Below are positions 18,715-26,493 of a DNA stretch of 35,149 nt, piece by piece. The translations under genes and the position numbers were made by a program. Source of the stretch: Pseudomonadota bacterium (lineage in GTDB: Bacteria > Pseudomonadota > Alphaproteobacteria > Acetobacterales > Acetobacteraceae); contig JAKAZO010000026.1 in assembly GCA_021815825.1 (NCBI GenBank), positions 1-35,149 on the forward strand, given 5' to 3'. How positions within the stretch are numbered: position 1 is the first letter of the stretch; every line of letters begins with the position of its first letter. The notes under the pieces are model-generated. The model had not been told where the DNA came from, ran no database searches, and worked only from the letters and a program-made list of their open reading frames with translations.

Positions 18715-18895
18715 CGTTCGTACTTTACATCCTGGCGGCGCACCGCCCCTATGCCGTCCGGGGAACGGACCGGTCCGGCATCACCGCCGAACAGCCTGGG
18801 ACAGCATATTGGAACCCGGCCCGCCGGGGAAAGCCCCTGGTGCGCGCCCGGAGGGCTGCCAGGCGACGACCGGCGCCGCAAAGGGCTGAAACGCG

Positions 18896-18926
18896 CGACG
18901 CCCGGGATGAGCCATCCCGGGCGTCG
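18896..18926 (-). terminator. Phasin gene terminator hairpin
   Basis: A perfect 14-bp inverted repeat (CGACGCCCGGGATG with its complement) closes a 3-nt loop 48 bases after the phasin stop. On the minus strand a short TTT follows within a few bases. The very stable stem suggests an intrinsic terminator or 3'-end stabiliser, though the T tract is short. Confidence 0.6.
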
Positions 18927-18974
18927 GTTCGAACGGGTTCGGCGGCAGGCGTGCCAGGTGCCGCCTGCTCGTTA

Positions 18975-19517
18975 TCAGACGGCGTGGGAGAACTTCTCGA
19001 CCGCAAGGGTCACGCGCGCGGCGATCGGCGCGACCGCCTGCTCGGCGAGCTTGAAGGAGGCGTCGCTGATGCGGCCGGTCTCCGACATCGACTTCTCCAG
19101 CGCCGAACGCGCCAGCGTGCTCTGCAGGTCAACCGCTTCCTTGAGGGACTTCACCGTGGTCAGCGTCTTGAACGCCGAAACGGTCTCCTCGAACTGCGCC
19201 TGGGCGTTGGCGGCGAACTGCTTCGAGAGGTCCTGCACGCCGGCGAACCAGATCTGGCTCGACTTGACGACGGCTTCGAGATTGCCCTGGTTGAACGCGA
19301 AAAGCTCTTCCGCCGTCTTCATGGCCTTCTCCACCTGCTGCTGCACCTGCCCCTGAACGGCCTCGATTCCACTCTGCATAATAACCTCACTCTTGGTTGC
19401 TGTCGGCTTATTCTTCGTCCCGCCCCGCACGACGGCGACGTCTGTGTCGGGGGTCGGCGTCGGCTCGGCATCGCGAACTGCCGCGGCAGCAGGCAATGCC
19501 TTCACTTTGCTCGTCAC
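18975..19517 (-). CDS. Phasin family protein (polyhydroxyalkanoate granule-associated)
   Basis: 180 residues. The region after residue 47 is a phasin domain (Phasin_2 type): amphipathic helices without cysteines, including AMKTAEELFAFNQGNLEAVV, SSQIWFAGVQDLSKQFA and TTVKSLKEAVDLQSTLAR. Phasins coat polyhydroxyalkanoate granules and control their number and size. The first 46 residues are an Ala/Pro/Thr-rich extension. Two starts are plausible: GTG at 19517 with an excellent AAAGGAGG, and ATG at 19379 (MQSGIEAVQGQ) with GTGAGG before it, giving 134 residues, nearer the core family size. It stands alone between clpS and dacA with its own promoter and terminator; PHA synthase genes are not in the window. 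Confidence 0.9.
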   Translation of the reverse strand: MTSKVKALPAAAAVRDAEPTPTPDTDVAVVRGGTKNKPTATKSEVIMQSGIEAVQGQVQQQVEKAMKTAEELFAFNQGNLEAVVKSSQIWFAGVQDLSKQFAANAQAQFEETVSAFKTLTTVKSLKEAVDLQSTLARSALEKSMSETGRISDASFKLAEQAVAPIAARVTLAVEKFSHAV

Positions 19518-19612
19518 GGTCTGCCTCCTTTATCGTGCAGCGCGGCGGTCTTCGCGGGTTGGAGCCGAACGGGATGCAAGCCGGCCACCCCTCGTTAGTC
19601 CGCCGCTTTTGC

Positions 19613-19621
19613 TGCACTGCA
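19613..19621. promoter_or_regulatory. TGC-N3-GCA operator-like site just after the phasin start point
   Basis: TGCACTGCA, inside the larger TTGCTGCACTGCAACA. It lies at about +5 to +13 relative to the predicted phasin transcription start, a classic repressor position. PhaR/AniA regulators of phasin genes in alphaproteobacteria recognise TGC-N3/4-GCA-type dyads, so PhaR is the natural candidate. Binding is inferred. Confidence 0.5.
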
Positions 19622-19632
19622 ACACAAGCTGG

Positions 19633-19660
19633 TAGATAGGCCATCCCGCCGTCGTGTCAA
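19633..19660 (-). promoter_or_regulatory. Sigma-70-type promoter of the phasin gene
   Basis: On the minus strand, TTGACA (19660-19655) is a perfect -35 box. After a 16-base spacer comes TATCTA (19638-19633), a good -10. The predicted start is near 19626, giving an mRNA leader of about 108 bases to the GTG at 19517. Confidence 0.65.
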
Positions 19661-19670
19661 GCGGTTTTGG

Positions 19671-19679
19671 TGCGATGCA
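19671..19679. promoter_or_regulatory. Second TGC-N3-GCA operator-like site upstream of the phasin promoter
   Basis: TGCGATGCA, within the longer dyad GTGCGATGCAC. It lies 10 bases upstream of the -35 box and 58 bases from the first site, center to center. The two sites bracket the promoter. Confidence 0.45.
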
Positions 19680-19828
19680 CAATTTAGTGATTCCGAGGCT
19701 TGCGCCGCCGCCGTCGCGTGCGTCCGCAACTGTTCCCGTTAACCCATTCATAGGCATCAGGTTTCGTCTGGACATCCGGGCCGGGCGGTTATAGGATCGC
19801 GCGACGCAATCGCATAGGGTCGAAGGGC

Positions 19829-21040
19829 ATGATTCTGGGTCTGCGGCAAGCCGCTTTGCAGTCGTTCGCGCCCAGCTTGCGCCTGCCATCCGGCCCCTTT
19901 TCGCGATTGCGGGCCGTGCTGCTGGCCGTGCTGCTGGGGTGCGCCATGCTTGGCGGCGGTCCAGCGTGGGCTCAGATCGGTTCGGACCGATACAGTTCCA
20001 TGGTGATCGACGCCAGCTCCGGCTCGATTCTCTCGGCGGCCAATCCGGACGCTCCGCGCTACCCGGCCAGCCTGACCAAGATGATGACCCTGTACATGAC
20101 GTTCGAGGCGCTGCGCGACCGCCGCCTCACGCTCGATGCCCCGGTGCCGGTTTCAGCCGCCGCCGCGTCCGCAGCCCCCTCCAAGCTCGGGATTCGGCCC
20201 GGGACCCGCCTCACCGTGCAGGAGGCGATCCTGGCCCTGGTGACGAAGTCCGCCAACGACGCCGCAGTCGCCCTGGCCGAACGACTCGGCGGCAGCGAGG
20301 ATCGCTTCGCGCAGATGATGACCCTGCGGGCGCGCGCCCTCGGCATGACACGGACGACGTTCCGCAATGCTTCGGGCCTGCCGGACCCGGAACAGGTCAC
20401 GACCGCGCGCGACCAGGCGACTCTGGCGCGCCATCTGGTCCGGGATTTCCCCGATCAGTACCGCTATTTCAGCGTCTCCGGATTCGTCTTCCATGGCCGC
20501 ACGATCCCCAACCATGACAATCTGCTGCGGACCTATGTCGGCGCTGACGGGATCAAGACCGGCTATACCGACGCGGCCGGCCATAATCTCGTTTCCAGCG
20601 CGACGCGCGGGGATGTGCGGCTGATCGGCGTGGTCATGGGGGCGGGCTCCAACCCCGAGCGGGATGCGCACATGATGGCGCTGCTCGATCAGGGGTTCGC
20701 GCGGATGAATGTGGCCGAGCCCGCTTCCGGCTCGATGCCGCTGCTGGCGCACCTGCCGTCCCTGGTGCCAAGCGCGCACGCGGCCACGGTGCAGGCGCGC
20801 GGTGCGCCCCGCGTGCATCTCGCCCATTCCCGCCACGGCACAACCGGGCGCGGCGTGGTTCGACTCGCGGCGCTGCGCGCGCGCCCCGCCGCGACCGCCG
20901 ACGGGCAGGAGACGGCGCGCGGCGCGCATCCGCATCGGCCGCACAAGGCGCAGTTCGCGGCGGCCAAGGGACAGGCGGAGCGGGCCTGCAGCACCTGTCC
21001 CACGCACACGCCGCGGAGCCACCAACTCGCCCGAAGCTGA
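19829..21040 (+). CDS. D-alanyl-D-alanine carboxypeptidase (S11, PBP5/6-like)
   Basis: 403 residues. Exported enzyme that trims the terminal D-Ala from peptidoglycan stem peptides. A signal sequence (basic then hydrophobic, RAVLLAVLLGCAMLGG) ends in PAWA, with likely cleavage after residue 48. The three penicillin-binding motifs are intact: S81LTK84, S141AN143 and K243TG245. After the catalytic domain (to about 300) there is no recognisable PBP5 C-terminal beta domain or membrane-anchor helix. Instead there is a roughly 100-residue tail rich in Ala, Arg, His and Pro with two cysteines (ACSTC). GAAGGGC precedes the ATG. It starts the plus-strand group dacA-map-radC. Confidence 0.93.
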   Translation: MILGLRQAALQSFAPSLRLPSGPFSRLRAVLLAVLLGCAMLGGGPAWAQIGSDRYSSMVIDASSGSILSAANPDAPRYPASLTKMMTLYMTFEALRDRRLTLDAPVPVSAAAASAAPSKLGIRPGTRLTVQEAILALVTKSANDAAVALAERLGGSEDRFAQMMTLRARALGMTRTTFRNASGLPDPEQVTTARDQATLARHLVRDFPDQYRYFSVSGFVFHGRTIPNHDNLLRTYVGADGIKTGYTDAAGHNLVSSATRGDVRLIGVVMGAGSNPERDAHMMALLDQGFARMNVAEPASGSMPLLAHLPSLVPSAHAATVQARGAPRVHLAHSRHGTTGRGVVRLAALRARPAATADGQETARGAHPHRPHKAQFAAAKGQAERACSTCPTHTPRSHQLARS

Positions 21041-21209
21041 CAGGCCAGCCTGCTTCTCCGCGCGGAGTACCGGCGGGCGTTGCGCCGCGCGATGGTCTGC
21101 GATGCGGATGGCCCGCGATGGCTGGCCGAGCGACGCCCTTGCGCGAGACGCCCGCGCCGCGCAACTGTTAGTGCTCATGCCAGGGCAAAGCCGCAAGGAG
21201 CAGGATGCG

Positions 21210-22013
21210 ATGGACGGAGGGGCCGAGGCGCGCTCGATCGTCATTCACGGGGCGGAGGATTTCGTCCCCATGCACGCGGCCGGGCGGCTCGCCGCCGAGA
21301 CGCTGGACATGATCGGGGCGCATGTCCGCCCCGGGGTGTCGACCGGGACGCTCGACGCACTGTGCCACGAGTTCATCCTGGCCCATGGCGCGGTGCCGGC
21401 GCCGCTGAACTATCGCGGCTTTCCGAAATCGATCTGCACGTCCATCAACCATGTGGTCTGCCATGGCATTCCCGGCGAGCGTCGGCTGGAGGATGGCGAC
21501 ATCGTCAATATCGACGTCACCGTGGTGCTCGGCGGCTGGCATGGGGATTCGAGCCGGATGTATGTCGCCGGCGTGCCGAGTCGGCGCGCCCAGGCGCTGA
21601 TCGACACCACTTACGAGGCCCTGATGCGCGGCATCGAGGTGGTCCGCCCTGGTGCCACGCTCGGCGATGTCGGGCACGCCATCCAGAGCTTCGTCGAGGC
21701 GCGGCGTTTTTCGGTGGTGCGCGATTTTTGCGGCCACGGCATCGGCCTGCGCTTTCACGAGCCGCCGAACGTGCTGCATTTCGGCCGCCCCGGCACCGGG
21801 CTCGTGCTGCGTCCGGGCATGTTTTTCACCATCGAGCCGATGGTGAATGCCGGCCGGCCGGAGGTGAAGGTGCTCGATGACGGCTGGACCGCCGTCACCC
21901 GCGATCGCAGCCTGTCGGCCCAGTTCGAGCACATGATCGGCGTCACCGAGCAGGGCTGCGAGGTGTTCACCCGCTCGCCCGCCGGGCTCGACGTTCCTGC
22001 CGCGGTCGGCTGA
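21210..22013 (+). CDS. map: Type I methionine aminopeptidase
   Basis: 267 residues, close to E. coli MetAP (264). It removes the initiator methionine from nascent proteins in the cytosol. The five metal ligands are present: Asp102 (NIDVTVV), Asp113 (WHGDSSRMY), His176 (CGHGIGLRFHEPP), Glu209 (FFTIEPM) and Glu240 (SAQFEHM). His83-85-region residues of ICTSINHVVCHGIPG form the substrate pocket. I chose the ATG at 21210, which AAGGAG precedes by about 10 bases; the frame is open far upstream through the dacA tail, but that part has no family similarity. radC follows after a short gap. Confidence 0.96.
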   Translation: MDGGAEARSIVIHGAEDFVPMHAAGRLAAETLDMIGAHVRPGVSTGTLDALCHEFILAHGAVPAPLNYRGFPKSICTSINHVVCHGIPGERRLEDGDIVNIDVTVVLGGWHGDSSRMYVAGVPSRRAQALIDTTYEALMRGIEVVRPGATLGDVGHAIQSFVEARRFSVVRDFCGHGIGLRFHEPPNVLHFGRPGTGLVLRPGMFFTIEPMVNAGRPEVKVLDDGWTAVTRDRSLSAQFEHMIGVTEQGCEVFTRSPAGLDVPAAVG

Positions 22014-22080
22014 ATTCGCCTGCCATCTTCCGGTGCCGCTCGCCGCGTGACACACTGTGTCCGCAACCGGGGGTGTGAGC

Positions 22081-22824
22081 ATGACGCGCGGTCTCGCGGA
22101 CGCCACAGGCATGTTGCCGCTGGAACCGGATGCCCCAGCCCCGCACGCGACGCCGGCGGGGGCTGAGGGACATCGGACGCGCCTGCGCGCGCGCCTGCTG
22201 ACCGCGGGCCCCGAGTCGCTGGCCGATCACGAAATGCTGGAGATGATCCTGTTCCTGGCGCTGCCGCGGCGCGACACCAAGCCGATCGCGCGTGCGCTGC
22301 TCACCCGCTTCGGCAGCTACACCGCCGCCATCGCCGCACCGCTCCAGGATCTGCGGGGGATCGATGGGCTGGGCGAGGCCGGGGCCGCCGCGCTCAAGAC
22401 CGTGCAGGCCGCCGCGCTGCGCCTGGCCCGCGCCGAGCTGGTGAACCGTCCGCTCCTGGCCAACTGGGACCGGCTGATCGAATACCTCACCGCCGCTCTC
22501 GCGCGCGAGCGGGTCGAGCAGTTCCGGGTTCTGTTCCTGGACAACCGCAATCGGCTTCTGGCGGATGAAATGCAGGCCCGGGGTACCGTCAACCACACCC
22601 CGGTCTATCCGCGTGAGGTGGTGAAGCGCGCCCTCGAACTCCAGGCGAGCGCGCTGATCCTGGTCCACAACCACCCGAGTGGCGACCCGTCGCCCTCGCG
22701 CGAGGACGTGGCGATGACCCTGGAGGTGAAGGAGGCGGCCGCGGCCCTCTCGCTCGTGCTGCACGATCACGTGATCATCGGCAACGGTCGCTGGCTCAGC
22801 TTCCGCCGTGAGGGACTTCTGTAA
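22081..22824 (+). CDS. radC: RadC family JAB/MPN protein
   Basis: 247 residues. The N-terminal helix-hairpin-helix region (HRTRLRARLLTAGPESLADH and LRGIDGLGEAGAAAL) is followed by a JAB1/MPN metalloprotein-like domain with the motif LVHNHPSGDPSPSREDVAMT and a later HDHVIIGNGRWLSFRREGLL. Named for DNA repair, but the biochemical role is not established; metal-dependent nuclease or isopeptidase-like activity has been proposed. The ATG at 22081 was chosen, preceded by GGGGGTGTG. An in-frame GTG at 22057 is possible. map-radC adjacency is common in alphaproteobacteria. The last 29 bases overlap the convergent tlyA gene. Confidence 0.94.
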   Translation: MTRGLADATGMLPLEPDAPAPHATPAGAEGHRTRLRARLLTAGPESLADHEMLEMILFLALPRRDTKPIARALLTRFGSYTAAIAAPLQDLRGIDGLGEAGAAALKTVQAAALRLARAELVNRPLLANWDRLIEYLTAALARERVEQFRVLFLDNRNRLLADEMQARGTVNHTPVYPREVVKRALELQASALILVHNHPSGDPSPSREDVAMTLEVKEAAAALSLVLHDHVIIGNGRWLSFRREGLL

Positions 22825-23590
22825 CCTCGTCGCGCGCCGCGGCGACGATGTCTGCGCGCTGCGCGGCGATGAGGAACTCGCGGTTGCCCTCGGGGCCGGT
22901 GATCGGGCTCTCGGCCAGACCGAGCACGCGCCAGCCGGGCAACGCGGCCCACCAGGCGGTGATGCGGCCGCACACGGCCTCATGCACGGCGGCGTCGCGG
23001 ACCACGCCCTTGCGGCCGACGGCGCCGGGTCCGGCCTCGAATTGCGGCTTGATCAGCGCCACCGCCCAGGCGCCGGGTGCGCAGAGCGCGAGCGGCGCCG
23101 GCAGCACCGTTTGCAGCCCGATGAAGCTGGCATCGCAGACCAGCGCGCCAACGGGTTCGCCGAGCGTGGCGGCGGTGAGATGGCGGGCATTGCACCGCTC
23201 GTGCACGATCACGCGCGGATCCGTGCGCAGTTTCCATGCGAGCTGTCCATGGCCGACATCGACGGCGTGCACGCGGCTGGCGCCATGGCTCAGCAGCACG
23301 TCGGTGAAGCCGCCGGTCGAGGCGCCGATATCGAGCCCGACGCGGTCCGCGGGCGACAGCCCGAACGCGGCCAGCGCGTGGGCGAGCTTGACGCCGCCGC
23401 GCGACACCCAGGGATGCTCCGCGCCGCGGACCGACAGCGGCGCGGTCGCCGGCAGCATCTCGCCGGGCTTGTCCACGCGCCGCTCCCCACTGAAGACCAG
23501 ACCGGCGAGGATCAGCGCCTGCGCGCGGGTGCGGCTCTCGGCCAGGCCGCGCTCGGCGAGGAGCTGATCGGCGCGGCAGCCGGCGGCCAT
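22796..23590 (-). CDS. tlyA: TlyA-family rRNA 2'-O-methyltransferase
   Basis: 264 residues. An N-terminal S4 RNA-binding domain (RADQLLAERGLAESRTRAQA to about residue 65) is followed by an FtsJ/RrmJ-type S-adenosylmethionine methyltransferase domain with the SAM motif LDIGASTGGFTDVLL and KPQFEAGPGAVGRKGVVRD. TlyA proteins methylate ribose 2'-OH groups of cytidines in 16S and/or 23S rRNA; which site applies here cannot be read. The ATG at 23590 gives the normal family start, and the upstream open frame is antisense shadow. It lies 10 bases after ispA, so it is probably the last gene of an xseB-ispA-tlyA operon. Its 3' end overlaps radC tail to tail. Confidence 0.94.
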   Translation of the reverse strand: MAAGCRADQLLAERGLAESRTRAQALILAGLVFSGERRVDKPGEMLPATAPLSVRGAEHPWVSRGGVKLAHALAAFGLSPADRVGLDIGASTGGFTDVLLSHGASRVHAVDVGHGQLAWKLRTDPRVIVHERCNARHLTAATLGEPVGALVCDASFIGLQTVLPAPLALCAPGAWAVALIKPQFEAGPGAVGRKGVVRDAAVHEAVCGRITAWWAALPGWRVLGLAESPITGPEGNREFLIAAQRADIVAAARDEVTEVPHGGS

Positions 23591-23600
23591 GCTCCGCGCC

Positions 23601-24539
23601 TCAGCTTCGGCGTGCCACCACGAAGGCGGCGAGTGCGCGCAGCGGGTCGGCGCGTGGGCCGAACCCGTCGAGATGGTCGGCGGCCTGCGCGGCGAGCCGC
23701 TCGGCCTGGGCGCGGGCGCGCTCGGGCCCAAGCATCGCCACCAGCGTCGCCTTGCCGGCGGCCGCGTCCTTGCCGGCCGTCTTGCCGGTTTCCTCGGTGG
23801 TGCCCTCGGCATCGAGCAAATCGTCGGCGATCTGGAAGGCGGCGCCGAGATCGCGGCCATAGCCGGCCAGCGCATGGCGGCGGGCGGCGGGAGCGCGGCC
23901 GAGAATCGCGCCGGCCTCGGCGCTGAACTGGATCAGCCGCCCGGTCTTCAGCGCCTGCAGCCGCGTCACCTCGGGGGGCGAGAGCGACCTGCCCTCGGCC
24001 AGCATGTCGATCATCTGGCCGCCGGCCATGCCGCGCGCACCCGAAGCGAGCGCAAGGGCGGCGACGAGTTCGCAGCGCGCCAGCGGGTCGGAGTGCGTGT
24101 CCTCATCGGCGAGCACCTCGAAGGCGCGGGTCTGCAGCGCGTCACCGGCGAGAATCGCCGTCGCCTCGTCGAAGGCCCGGTGCGTGCTCGGCTTGCCGCG
24201 GCGCAGGTCATCGTTGTCCATCGCCGGCAGATCGTCATGGACGAGGGAATAAGCGTGCAGCATCTCCACCGCGGCGGCGACGCGGGCGGCGCAGGTGTCG
24301 TTGACGCCCAACAGCGCCGCGCTCTCCAGCACCAGAAAGGCGCGCAGCCGCTTGCCGCCGCCGAGCGCGGCGTAGCGCATGGCCTCGACGAGCCGGACCT
24401 CGGGCCCCTCGGGCAGGGGCAACAGCGCATCCAGCGCCGCTTCGACGCGCGCCGCAGCGGATTCCAGCGCGCCGCGCAGCATCGCATCGGCGCGCGTGTC
24501 GGCGGGCGGGTTCGGCGGGGGAGAGGCTTCTGTGGTCAT
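23601..24539 (-). CDS. ispA: Farnesyl diphosphate synthase (polyprenyl synthetase)
   Basis: 312 residues. It condenses IPP with DMAPP and geranyl diphosphate to make farnesyl diphosphate, precursor of undecaprenyl phosphate, quinone side chains and hopanoids. The first Asp-rich motif DDLPAMD (102-108) is preceded by HAYSLVH, as in E. coli IspA. The second is DDLLD (239-243). GGGKRLRAFL and the LKTGRLIQFSAEAGA segment complete the site. The C5-C15 product length is inferred from the Tyr/Ser before the first motif and the two-residue insertion in it. AGGA precedes the ATG. It lies between xseB (21 bases) and tlyA (10 bases). Confidence 0.94.
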   Translation of the reverse strand: MTTEASPPPNPPADTRADAMLRGALESAAARVEAALDALLPLPEGPEVRLVEAMRYAALGGGKRLRAFLVLESAALLGVNDTCAARVAAAVEMLHAYSLVHDDLPAMDNDDLRRGKPSTHRAFDEATAILAGDALQTRAFEVLADEDTHSDPLARCELVAALALASGARGMAGGQMIDMLAEGRSLSPPEVTRLQALKTGRLIQFSAEAGAILGRAPAARRHALAGYGRDLGAAFQIADDLLDAEGTTEETGKTAGKDAAAGKATLVAMLGPERARAQAERLAAQAADHLDGFGPRADPLRALAAFVVARRS

Positions 24540-24560
24540 GCTGCGATCCTGCCGCCAGGC

Positions 24561-24818
24561 TCAGCCGAGTTCGCGAAGGCCGAGCGTGCCGCCCGCCTCG
24601 ACGATCGCGGCCACGCGGGCCTCGACCTCGGCGAGCTTGGCGGCACAGTGCCGGCGCAGCGCCTCGCCGCGCTCGTAGGCGCCAATCGCATCCTCCAGCC
24701 GCAGCTGGCCGGTCTCAAGGGTTTTGACGATCTGCTCGAGTTCGGCCAGTGCGTCCTCGAAGGCGAGGGTTCCCGGCTCGGGCGGCGGCGCCGGGCGCGC
24801 GCGGCTGGCCTCTGACAT
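24561..24818 (-). CDS. xseB: Exodeoxyribonuclease VII small subunit
   Basis: 85 residues. XseB binds several copies to XseA, forming exonuclease VII, which degrades single-stranded DNA. The protein is the typical two-helix form: LAFEDALAELEQIVKTLE, then GQLRLEDAIGAYERGEALRR and a C-terminal helix (HCAAKLAEVEARVAAIVEA). A Pro/Ala-rich N-terminal 20 residues is also common. GAGGAG lies 10 bases before the ATG at 24818 and fixes the start; the much longer frame upstream is antisense to ffh. First gene of the probable xseB-ispA-tlyA operon, divergent from ffh. xseA is not in the window. Confidence 0.94.
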   Translation of the reverse strand: MSEASRARPAPPPEPGTLAFEDALAELEQIVKTLETGQLRLEDAIGAYERGEALRRHCAAKLAEVEARVAAIVEAGGTLGLRELG

Positions 24819-24979
24819 GATGGCAGCTCCTCGGAAGTCCGACCAGGCGGTCACGCTGTCTGGTAGCGGCTTCGCGGGCCGCCGCCAAGTATCGCGCTGC
24901 TCCCAGGCTAGGGCGGGGACGGCGTGCGCGTCTCTAAGACCATGAGGGGTCTGGACCGCGATCCGAGCGGCCGCGATGC

Positions 24980-25009
24980 TTGACGGGGCCGCCGCGGTAC
25001 GCGCATAGC
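24980..25009 (+). promoter_or_regulatory. Promoter candidate for ffh
   Basis: TTGACG (24980-24985), an 18-base spacer, and CATAGC (25004-25009). The -35 is close to consensus and the -10 is weak but typical of GC-rich alphaproteobacteria. The predicted start near 25015 would place the two leader stem-loops at the very 5' end of the mRNA. Confidence 0.42.
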
Positions 25010-25014
25010 TCCCT

Positions 25015-25060
25015 ATCCCCGCCGGGGATGCCGCCGCTCCGCGAGGGTTCGCGCAGCGGC
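25015..25060 (+). other. Two consecutive stem-loops in the ffh leader
   Basis: The first is ATCCCC-GCC-GGGGAT (25015-25029), a perfect 6-bp stem. The second pairs 25033-25044 with 25049-25060 (GCCGCTCCGCGA with TCGCGCAGCGGC, one mismatch) around a 4-nt loop. It ends 22 bases before the ATG and leaves the GAGGG ribosome site free. They could stabilise the mRNA or act as a regulatory leader. Confidence 0.45.
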
Positions 25061-25082
25061 GCGCTTTGCGTTGAGGGTCCTG

Positions 25083-26456
25083 ATGTTCGAAAGTCTCTCC
25101 GGCAAGCTCTCCGGCGTCTTCGACCGGCTCCGCGGGCGCGGCGCGCTCAACGAGGCGGACGTCGCCGAGGCGCTGCGCGAGGTCCGCCTCGCGCTGCTCG
25201 AGGCCGACGTCGCCCTGCCGGTGGTCAAGACCTTCATCACCGAGGTGCGCGAACGCGCCGCCTCCGCCGAGGTGATCGAGAGCGTCACCCCCGGCCAGCA
25301 GGTGATCAAGATCGTCAACGACGTGCTCGTCGCCCAGCTTGGGGGTGCCGGCGCCGTGCCGGTCAACCTCAATGCCGTCGCGCCGGTGCCGATCCTGATG
25401 GTCGGGCTGCAGGGGTCGGGCAAGACCACCACCGCCGGCAAGCTCGGGCTGCGCCTGACCCAGCGCGAACGCCGCCGGGTGCTGCTCGCCAGCCTGGACA
25501 CGCAGCGCCCGGCCGCCCAGCTGCAGCTCGCCCAGCTCGGGGAACGGGCCGGCGTCGCCAGCCTGCCGATCGTCGCCGGCCAGACGCCGGTCGAGATCGC
25601 CCGCCGCGCCATGGAGACCGGCCGGCGCGAGGGCTACGACGTGGTCATCCTGGATACCGCTGGCCGGCTCTCGATCGACCAGGCGCTGATGGACGAGGTC
25701 CGCGCGGTCCGCGATGCCACCAGCCCGGCCGAAACGCTGCTCGTGGTCGATGCGATGACCGGGCAGGACGCGGTCAACACCGCGCGGGCTTTCAACGAGG
25801 CGCTGGGTGTCACCGGCATCGTGCTGACGCGGATGGACGGCGATGCCCGGGGCGGCGCGGCGCTGTCCATGCGTGCCGTGACCGGGGCGCCGATCAAGCT
25901 CATCGGCGTCGGCGAGAAGCTCGACGCGATCGAGGAGTTCCATCCCGAGCGCGTCGCCGGCCGCATCCTGGGCATGGGCGATGTCGTCGGGCTGGTCGAG
26001 CGTGCCGCCGAGACCATCGACCAGGAGGAGGCGGAGAAGCTCGCCGCGAAGATGGCCAAGGGCCGCTTCGATCTCGAGGACTACGCCAAGCAACTGCGCC
26101 AGATCACGCGCATGGGGAGTCTCTCCTCCATCCTCGGCATGCTGCCCGGTGCCGGCAAGCTCGCCGGCCAGATCGACGAGAGCAAGCTGGACACCAAGAT
26201 GCTGAAGCGGCAGGAGGCGATCATCGCCTCGATGACGCCCAAGGAGCGGCGCGCGCCGGACATCATCAAGGCCAGCCGCAAGCGCCGCATCGCCGCCGGC
26301 TCCGGCGTGACGGTCGCCGACGTCAACCGGCTGCTCAAGCAGTTCGACGATATTTCCGCGATGATGAAGCGGATGAACAAGCTCGGCCAGAAGGGGCTGA
26401 TGCGCCACGGGCTCGCGGCGCTGATGCCCGGACGACGCCAGCAGACCTGGCGCTGA
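25083..26456 (+). CDS. ffh: Signal recognition particle protein Ffh
   Basis: 457 residues. SRP GTPase that, with 4.5S RNA, targets nascent membrane proteins to FtsY. It has an N domain (1-95), a G domain with [14 protein letters not shown] (G1, about 108-121), [16 protein letters not shown] (G3), [14 protein letters not shown] (G4) and [20 protein letters not shown], and a methionine-rich M domain (from about 330) with [16 protein letters not shown] and the RNA-binding [12 protein letters not shown] chose the ATG at 25083 (MFESLSGKL) with GAGGG in front; a TTG at 25071 would add four residues. First gene of the ffh-rpsP-rimM-trmD-rplS group. No 4.5S RNA gene was seen in the window. Confidence 0.97.
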   Translation: MFESLSGKLSGVFDRLRGRGALNEADVAEALREVRLALLEADVALPVVKTFITEVRERAASAEVIESVTPGQQVIKIVNDVLVAQLGGAGAVPVNLNAVAPVPILMVGLQGSGKTTTAGKLGLRLTQRERRRVLLASLDTQRPAAQLQLAQLGERAGVASLPIVAGQTPVEIARRAMETGRREGYDVVILDTAGRLSIDQALMDEVRAVRDATSPAETLLVVDAMTGQDAVNTARAFNEALGVTGIVLTRMDGDARGGAALSMRAVTGAPIKLIGVGEKLDAIEEFHPERVAGRILGMGDVVGLVERAAETIDQEEAEKLAAKMAKGRFDLEDYAKQLRQITRMGSLSSILGMLPGAGKLAGQIDESKLDTKMLKRQEAIIASMTPKERRAPDIIKASRKRRIAAGSGVTVADVNRLLKQFDDISAMMKRMNKLGQKGLMRHGLAALMPGRRQQTWR

Positions 26457-26493
26457 ACCGACCCGATTTCCCCCTGTAGGAGGCTTTCCCGAT

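Larger units (their letters stand above)
19518..19828. promoter_or_regulatory. 311-base divergent region between phasin and dacA
   Basis: No gene is supported. It contains the phasin promoter (19633-19660, minus) and two TGC-N3-GCA sites (19613-19621 and 19671-19679), described separately. Toward dacA, TGGACA (19769-19774) and TATAGG (19790-19795) could form a weak promoter, but the 15-base spacer is short. Confidence 0.5.
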
